Below, piece after piece: positions 61,101 to 64,000 of a stretch of 64,000 nucleotides of DNA. The position numbers were made by a program, and so were the translations under genes. A model generated the notes under the pieces. The model was given only the letters and a program-made list of their open reading frames with translations, was not told the origin of the DNA and ran no database searches. Every line of letters begins with the position of its first letter. The first letter of the stretch is position 1. Source of the DNA: Manihot esculenta (taxonomy: Eukaryota; Streptophyta; Magnoliopsida; Malpighiales; Euphorbiaceae); contig NC_035172.2 in NCBI RefSeq assembly GCF_001659605.2, positions 31,113,342 to 31,177,341 of the forward strand, read 5' to 3'.

Positions 61101-63811
61101 TCAAAAAGGTTACAAATGCTATAACCCTATTACTAACAGATATTTTGTGTCTGCAGATATCACATTTTCTGAAACCTCTCCTTACTTTTCTTCTAGTCCA
61201 GCATACTAAACCTTTATTCCTGGAACTTTGCCTATACCTCCAAATCTTATTTCTCCTTTGCCTCAAGTGTCCATCTCCCATTTCTATACCACCTTTTTAG
61301 GTCTTCACACGTCGGCCTCACCCATCTGCTAATAACAATGACATTTCTCTCCTTAATACAGGTACTTCTAATGACTCACCTCTCGTTCCATTATCACCTA
61401 CTTTGGTCATGCCTTCAGCAATAACAGCTACTCTTACTCTTTGAAAATGTATTTGCTCTTCTCGAAATCCTCATCTCATTATAATTTTGTGAGTTACCAT
61501 CATTTGTCTTCTTCCTATTATACATTTGTTTCTGCTTTGTTTGCTGTCTATATACCTAAGACAGTTAGAGAAGTATTGGATCATTCTGGTTGGTGTAATG
61601 CTATGGTTGAGGAAATGACTACTCTTCATAACAATAGAATGTGGGAATTGGTATCCTTACCACCTGATAAGTCTACTGTTGGTTGTCAATGGGTTTATAC
61701 TGTTAAGGTGGGACCTGAAGGCAAAATTGATCTTCTTAAAGCTCGCCTTATAACTAAAGGTTTACACATAAATTTTTGGCTTTGATTATAGTGATACTTT
61801 CTCTCTAATAGCAAAAATAGCTTCTATTCGCCTCCTTATCGTATTGGCTGCAATTAATAACTAGATCATTTATCAACTGGACATTAAAAATGCCTTTCTT
61901 CATGGAGAGCTCGCCGAAGAAGTTTACATAGAGTAACCTCCAGGATTTGTTGCTCAGGGGGGAGTCAGGCTTAGTATGTTGTTTTCGGCGCTCTTTTTAT
62001 GGTTTAAAACAGTCTCCAAGAATATGGTTTGAACGATTCAGCACTGTAGTTCAACAGTTTAGAATGTCTCGAAGTAATTCTAATCATTCTATATTTTTTG
62101 GTCATAGTGGTGATAGATGCATCTACTTGGTGGTCTATGTTGATGATATTGAGGAAATAATCATGATGGAATCTCTTAGCTTAAGCAACATTTGTTTAGT
62201 CAATTCCAAACTAAAGACATGGAGAAATTGATGTATATCTTGGGGATTGAAGTGGCACAGTCTAAAACAGGTATTGCAATTTCTCAACGGAAATATCTTT
62301 TGGATATATAGGAAGAAATAAGGATGTTAGACTGTAGACATGTGGGCACTCTCGTGGATCTAAATGTTAAACTTATTCCGGAACAGGGGAGCCACTTAAA
62401 GATCCTGTTAGATATAGAAAATTAATTGACAAGTTCAATTACTTCACTATCACGCGACAAGATATTTCCTTTACTGCAACTGGGGTTTGTCAATTTCTTC
62501 AAATCTCCTACAGTAGTCACTGGGCAGGTTCTCTTTCAGATAGACGATTTATTTCAGGATATTGTATTATGATTGAAGGGAATCTTATATTTGGAAAAGT
62601 AAAAAAATAAGGTGTGGTTGCAAGATCAAGTGTAGAAGTAGAATATCGAGTTATGGCTCTGGTAACATGCGAAATCATTTGGTTAAAACAACTTCTTTAG
62701 GAATTAAAATATGGCAATATTGGCCAAATGAAGTTGATATATGATAATCAAATTGCTTTCCATATTGCATCAAATCTAGTTTTTTATGAGAGAACAAAGC
62801 ATATAGAGGTGAATTGCCATTTTATTAGGCAAAAGATTGAGTCAGGATGCATTTCTATTAGTTTTGTCAACTCAAATGATTAACTAGTTAATATTTTCAT
62901 AAAATCTCTTCGGGGTTCACGAATTGAATATATTTGTAATAAGGTTGGAGCATATAACATGTACACTCTAGCTTGGGAGGGAGTGTTGAGATACTTCCTG
63001 TAAATAGCCTAGATTTATAGTGATTGTTTGTGTAATTATGGATATGATTGTGTGAAATGATTGGGATATGATTATGCTATAATTAGGGAATTAATTATTC
63101 TTGTAAGTAGTATATACACCTTCATTGGCTTGAGAGTATTTTTCTCTCAAAGTTTCTACTTTCCTCTTCTTTTTCATCACTGTTCTCAGACACCTAGCCC
63201 TTAATTCCCCTGCTAAATCTCACTAATCCTGTCAAATTCAGGACTTTGCTTTTTAATGGATTTTCTGTTCATGTTAATATTATTTTATTTTCTAGCTATT
63301 AGTAATCGTGTATTTATCGAATTTGGATTGACAGGCTGTGTGCAATGCTTATTGTGGTGAAACTTATGGGTCCACTGATCTGGATGTGCTTGAAAATGTC
63401 AGAGATGCAATTTTAAGGATGACATATTACTGGTATGACGCAATACTCTCAAATGCATGACGTGTTAGTTCTTAGAAAACTTATGTTTCTCTATATGAAT
63501 AAATGGGATCAAATTTCAGGTACAATTTTATGCCACTGTCTAGAGGTTCTGCTGCTGTTGGGTTCATAGTTTTGCTTGGATTACTTCTTGCTGCTAATAT
63601 GGAGTTTGACGGAAAAATCCCAAAAGGGGTACAAGTGGATTGGGAAGCCATTATGAACTTTGATTCAAGCAACTTTGTGGATTCCATTAAGAGTTGGTTG
63701 TATCCATCTCTCAAGGTCACAACATCTTGGAAAGATTATCCAGACGTGGCATCAACTTTTGCAACAACAGGATCTGTTGTAGCTGCTTTGAGCTCTTACG
63801 ATGATTTTTAA
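34199..63811 (+). CDS. SRFR1: SRFR1-like TPR protein (suppressor of rps4-RLD 1), 23 exons
   Basis: Exons: 34199-34320, 34439-34548, 36394-37211, 37320-37364, 37590-37691, 37782-37862, 38256-38325, 38715-38815, 38937-39044, 39433-39503, 39632-39688, 42184-42292, 42388-42468, 42985-43071, 43351-43557, 44457-44785, 45510-45596, 45666-45765, 46488-46579, 46676-46714, 46838-46928, 63335-63432, 63520-63811. All introns are GT-AG and all phases fit, giving 1098 residues (Arabidopsis SRFR1 is about 1050). The start is [12 protein letters not shown]; earlier in-frame codons are not ATG. Residues about 40-80 and 350-625 are TPR repeats ([31 protein letters not shown]). Residues about 95-340, mostly exon 3, are Ser/Asn-rich and probably disordered. 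The conserved C-terminal half ends in SSYDDF after a hydrophobic stretch ([13 protein letters not shown]). In Arabidopsis SRFR1 restrains effector-triggered immunity and contacts EDS1, SGT1 and TCP factors. No coding damage is seen despite the transposons in its introns. Confidence 0.88.
34549..36393 (+). other. Intron 2 of the SRFR1-like gene (1845 bp)
   Basis: GT at 34549 and AG at 36393. Two stretches look like decayed mobile DNA: about 35140-35340 has an LTR-like TATA context (TTGTATATAAAGGC), and about 35730-36210 has repeated GTAACGGC/GCCGTTAC motifs and ends near GCGACCGCGATTTAAAACC, MITE-like. Neither has clear boundaries. Confidence 0.6.
39689..42183 (+). other. Intron 11 of the SRFR1-like gene (2495 bp)
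   Basis: GT at 39689 and AG at 42183. It contains a 43-bp tandem duplication near 39768-39850, a CT microsatellite near 40266-40286, a short CA-rich run near 40455-40475, a TRIM-like relic at 41053-41630, and a short duplication (GAAAAAGAAATATAATGTTTG twice) near 41690-41760. Confidence 0.75.
41053..41630 (+). mobile_element. Decayed TRIM-like element in intron 11
   Basis: Two diverged direct repeats, 41053-41217 and 41433-41630, share GTTGGAA, GGCTT, TATACAAGTT, GCAAACCAAA and TTTATCCACACT blocks. A degenerate primer-binding-like site (TTGGTGTTATAGC) follows the first and a purine tract (CTTGAGGGGAAG) precedes the second. Flanks GTATG (41048-41052) and ATATG (41631-41635) match at four of five bases. 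No coding region lies between. Confidence 0.6.
43558..44456 (+). other. Intron 15 of the SRFR1-like gene (899 bp)
   Basis: GT at 43558 and AG at 44456. A 27-bp unit (AAGGCAATTCCTGTTCCCTA plus CCCTAAC) is tandemly duplicated at about 43856-43909. Nothing else is recognised. Confidence 0.7.
44741..45135 (+). repeat. 188-bp tandem duplication covering the end of exon 16
   Basis: The segment starting AATTTCTGAACC at 44741, which includes the last 45 bp of exon 16 and its splice donor, is repeated from 44929 in intron 16. The copy keeps AATTTCTGAACCCCTTAATC and a donor-like ACAAGGTATTC near 44980, but its frame is degraded. The repeat continues through matching intron sequence to about 45135. Confidence 0.82.
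45766..46487 (+). other. Intron 18 of the SRFR1-like gene, with possible LTR relic
   Basis: GT at 45766 and AG at 46487. From about 45946 to 46270 the sequence begins TGTTGTTGTGG, passes through a CT-rich tract (46147-46245) and reaches AACCCTGGCA, like a solo Ty1/copia LTR. No target duplication is found, so this is tentative. Confidence 0.45.
47362..48130 (+). repeat. 5' LTR of the intronic chromovirus, carrying a TRIM
   Basis: Matches the 3' LTR except for the 308-bp insertion at 47696-48003. A TATA box (CACTATAAAAGGGG) lies at about 47584-47597. Confidence 0.88.
47696..48003 (-). mobile_element. 308-bp TRIM inside the 5' LTR
   Basis: Terminal repeats 47696-47809 and 47889-48003 both begin TGTTAAATTTGGG and end GGGATTCAACA. 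Between them are only 79 bp, ending in TCTGATACCA, the complement of an iMet primer site, so it reads on the minus strand. The matching 3' LTR lacks the insert, giving the empty site (GAGCT); the two flanks, GAGTT and AAGCT, each differ from it by one base. Confidence 0.85.
48154..48828 (+). pseudogene. Gag of the intronic chromovirus
   Basis: Starts [16 protein letters not shown] after the primer site. The first frame stops at 48420; reading continues in another frame from about 48400 and then 48510-48828 with a retrotransposon Gag pattern ([41 protein letters not shown]). At least one frameshift and one stop (near 48485) break it. Confidence 0.75.
49200..50618 (+). pseudogene. Protease and reverse transcriptase of the intronic chromovirus
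   Basis: Protease remnants near 49260-49560 include [16 protein letters not shown]. Reverse transcriptase lies at 49798-50193 with [30 protein letters not shown] and [18 protein letters not shown]. The catalytic YxDD segment is lost near 50180, where a frameshift and stop occur. A 22-bp tandem duplication (TCATGTCATAAGTGGCGCAG) lies at about 50327-50370. The frame is then cut at 50623 by the copia element. Confidence 0.8.
50925..54708 (-). pseudogene. Pol of the nested Ty1/copia element
   Basis: On the minus strand: protease near 54600 with [12 protein letters not shown] (IDSS instead of the usual D-S-G); integrase remnants (54515-53300); reverse transcriptase from 53141 ([18 protein letters not shown]), broken by a TRIM at 52123-52664, then 52122-51692 with [25 protein letters not shown] and catalytic YVDDIVV; and RNase H parts with [15 protein letters not shown] near 51480 and [14 protein letters not shown] near 51080. 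Many stops. The order (integrase before reverse transcriptase) is typical of Ty1/copia. Confidence 0.85.
52123..52664 (+). mobile_element. 542-bp TRIM inside the copia reverse transcriptase
   Basis: Terminal repeats 52123-52301 and 52496-52664 begin TGTAATGGT and end TTGTTTCA; both contain CCGTCCCACATC and TGGAATTGTATATAATAGC. An iMet primer site (TGGTATCAGAGC) at 52304-52315 follows the first. AAATG flanks at 52118-52122 and 52665-52669 are identical. No coding capacity. It restores a continuous reverse transcriptase region when ignored. Confidence 0.9.
54766..55610 (-). pseudogene. Gag of the nested Ty1/copia element
   Basis: Minus-strand frames 55610-55389 ([34 protein letters not shown]) and 55371-54766 ([36 protein letters not shown]) form a copia Gag of the UBN2 type with a break near 55380. 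Confidence 0.8.
56209..58020 (+). pseudogene. RNase H, integrase and chromodomain-like end of the intronic chromovirus
   Basis: Resumes after the copia insertion. RNase H remnants: [17 protein letters not shown] near 56225 and [16 protein letters not shown] near 56397. The segment around [16 protein letters not shown] is tandemly duplicated (87-bp period, 56532 and 56619). Integrase: [19 protein letters not shown] near 56890, then [12 protein letters not shown] near 57057 and VVVDRF. The C-terminus ([15 protein letters not shown] near 57960) is chromodomain-like. Several stops are present. Confidence 0.78.
58069..58510 (+). repeat. 3' LTR of the intronic chromovirus
   Basis: 442 bp, TGTTATGGATGC...GAGCTTAACA, with a TATA-like ACTATAAAAAGGG near 58270. 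Confidence 0.88.
58516..59264. other. AT-rich spacer with a MITE-like segment
   Basis: Between the two intronic retrotransposons. From about 58695 (CTACATTTGGTATGATGTA) to about 59110 (TTACATCATATGAT) the ends are imperfect inverted repeats rich in ATTACAT/ATGTAAT, suggesting a MITE. Boundaries and target duplication were not resolved. Confidence 0.4.
59265..63188 (+). mobile_element. Second, decayed Ty1/copia retrotransposon in SRFR1 intron 21
   Basis: LTRs 59265-59481 and 62984-63188 begin TGTTGAGATACTT and share TAGGGAATTAATT and TTGTAAGTAGTATATA. GACAC flanks at 59260-59264 and 63189-63193. A primer-like site (TGGTATCTGAGCC) is at 59482-59494 and a purine tract (GCTTGGGAGGGAG) at 62971-62983. 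It reads with SRFR1 and lies only 146 bp before exon 22. The gag region is almost absent. Confidence 0.92.
59870..62890 (+). pseudogene. Pol remnants of the second Ty1/copia element
   Basis: Protease-like [15 protein letters not shown] near 59935 lacks the D-S-G. Integrase: [15 protein letters not shown] near 60321 and [11 protein letters not shown] near 60400, then [12 protein letters not shown]. Reverse transcriptase: [20 protein letters not shown] near 61607, [14 protein letters not shown] near 61998 and YVDDIEE near 62139. RNase H end: [14 protein letters not shown] near 62728 and [16 protein letters not shown]. Stops in every domain. Confidence 0.82.
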
Positions 63812-64000
63812 CCTTAAGTGGTGAGTTAGCTCCATTAGTATGCTGATGACCGATTGCCTGTGCGTGAAATGCTTGTCTCCTAGGCATTTGAAGACCAAAA
63901 TCTTTTGTTTTCTAATTAACCGATAAATTTATTTTCCTTTTGTTTGGGAAAAAAGAAAAAGAACCAGTAAAAAACTAGAGATTCTGTCACTGAACATCAC
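63812..64000 (+). other. 3' untranslated region of the SRFR1-like gene
   Basis: Follows the TAA at 63809-63811. T-rich; no perfect AATAAA, but ACCGATAAATTTATTTTCC near 63920 could serve. The transcript end is not determined. Confidence 0.5.

Larger units (their letters stand above)
46929..63334 (+). other. Giant intron 21 of the SRFR1-like gene (16.4 kb)
   Basis: The donor is GTAAGT after AWE in exon 21 and the acceptor is TTGACAG before AVCNAYC in exon 22; the phase is kept. Almost all of it is retrotransposon: 47362-58510 and 59265-63188, with about 430 bp, 750 bp and 146 bp of other sequence around them. Without the two elements the intron would be near 1.3 kb. Confidence 0.85.

Overview
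This is plant nuclear DNA, most likely from a eudicot. It holds one host protein gene, spread over about 30 kb, and a dense pile of nested LTR retrotransposons. No ribosomal RNA gene, tRNA gene, CRISPR array or bacterial feature was seen. The exon-intron structure, the plant-type Ty3/gypsy and Ty1/copia lineages and the host gene all point to a plant. A woody eudicot such as a member of the Euphorbiaceae is a guess only.

Left half (1-32439): the 3' part of a large, decayed Ty3/gypsy element of the Tat lineage on the + strand, whose 5' LTR lies outside the window. It has a Gag zinc knuckle, protease, reverse transcriptase, RNase H, a second RNase H and integrase, all broken by stop codons. A long 3' region follows, with a 117-bp tandem repeat, a spliced accessory gene in ANTISENSE orientation (Transposase_28/PF04195-like N-terminus plus coiled coil, two introns), three polypurine-tract-like motifs, and a 501-bp 3' LTR. 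Four insertions sit in it, each with an exact 5-bp target duplication: two solo LTRs (1847-3975; 4468-6642), a non-autonomous element primed by tRNA-Asp (11857-28375), and, inside that, a nearly pristine chromovirus of Tekay/Del type (14128-24067) with an intact 1694-codon polyprotein and almost identical LTRs.

Middle (32440-34198): AT-rich intergenic DNA, then a promoter region with a CCAAT box and two G-boxes.

Right half (34199-63811): a 23-exon gene on the + strand for an SRFR1-like tetratricopeptide-repeat protein, a negative regulator of plant immunity. All splice phases fit and give about 1098 residues. Exons 1-21 lie within 34199-46928; exons 22-23 lie after a 16.4-kb intron. That intron holds a decayed chromovirus (47362-58510), itself carrying a TRIM and a reverse-oriented Ty1/copia (50624-56203) that carries another TRIM, then a second Ty1/copia (59265-63188). 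A further TRIM relic lies in intron 11.

The order of events can be read from nesting and LTR divergence: the copia in the big SRFR1 intron is old (about 16 differences between 201-bp LTRs), the tRNA-Asp element is younger (about 8 in 2120 bp), and the Tekay element is the youngest (about 4 in 2286 bp).
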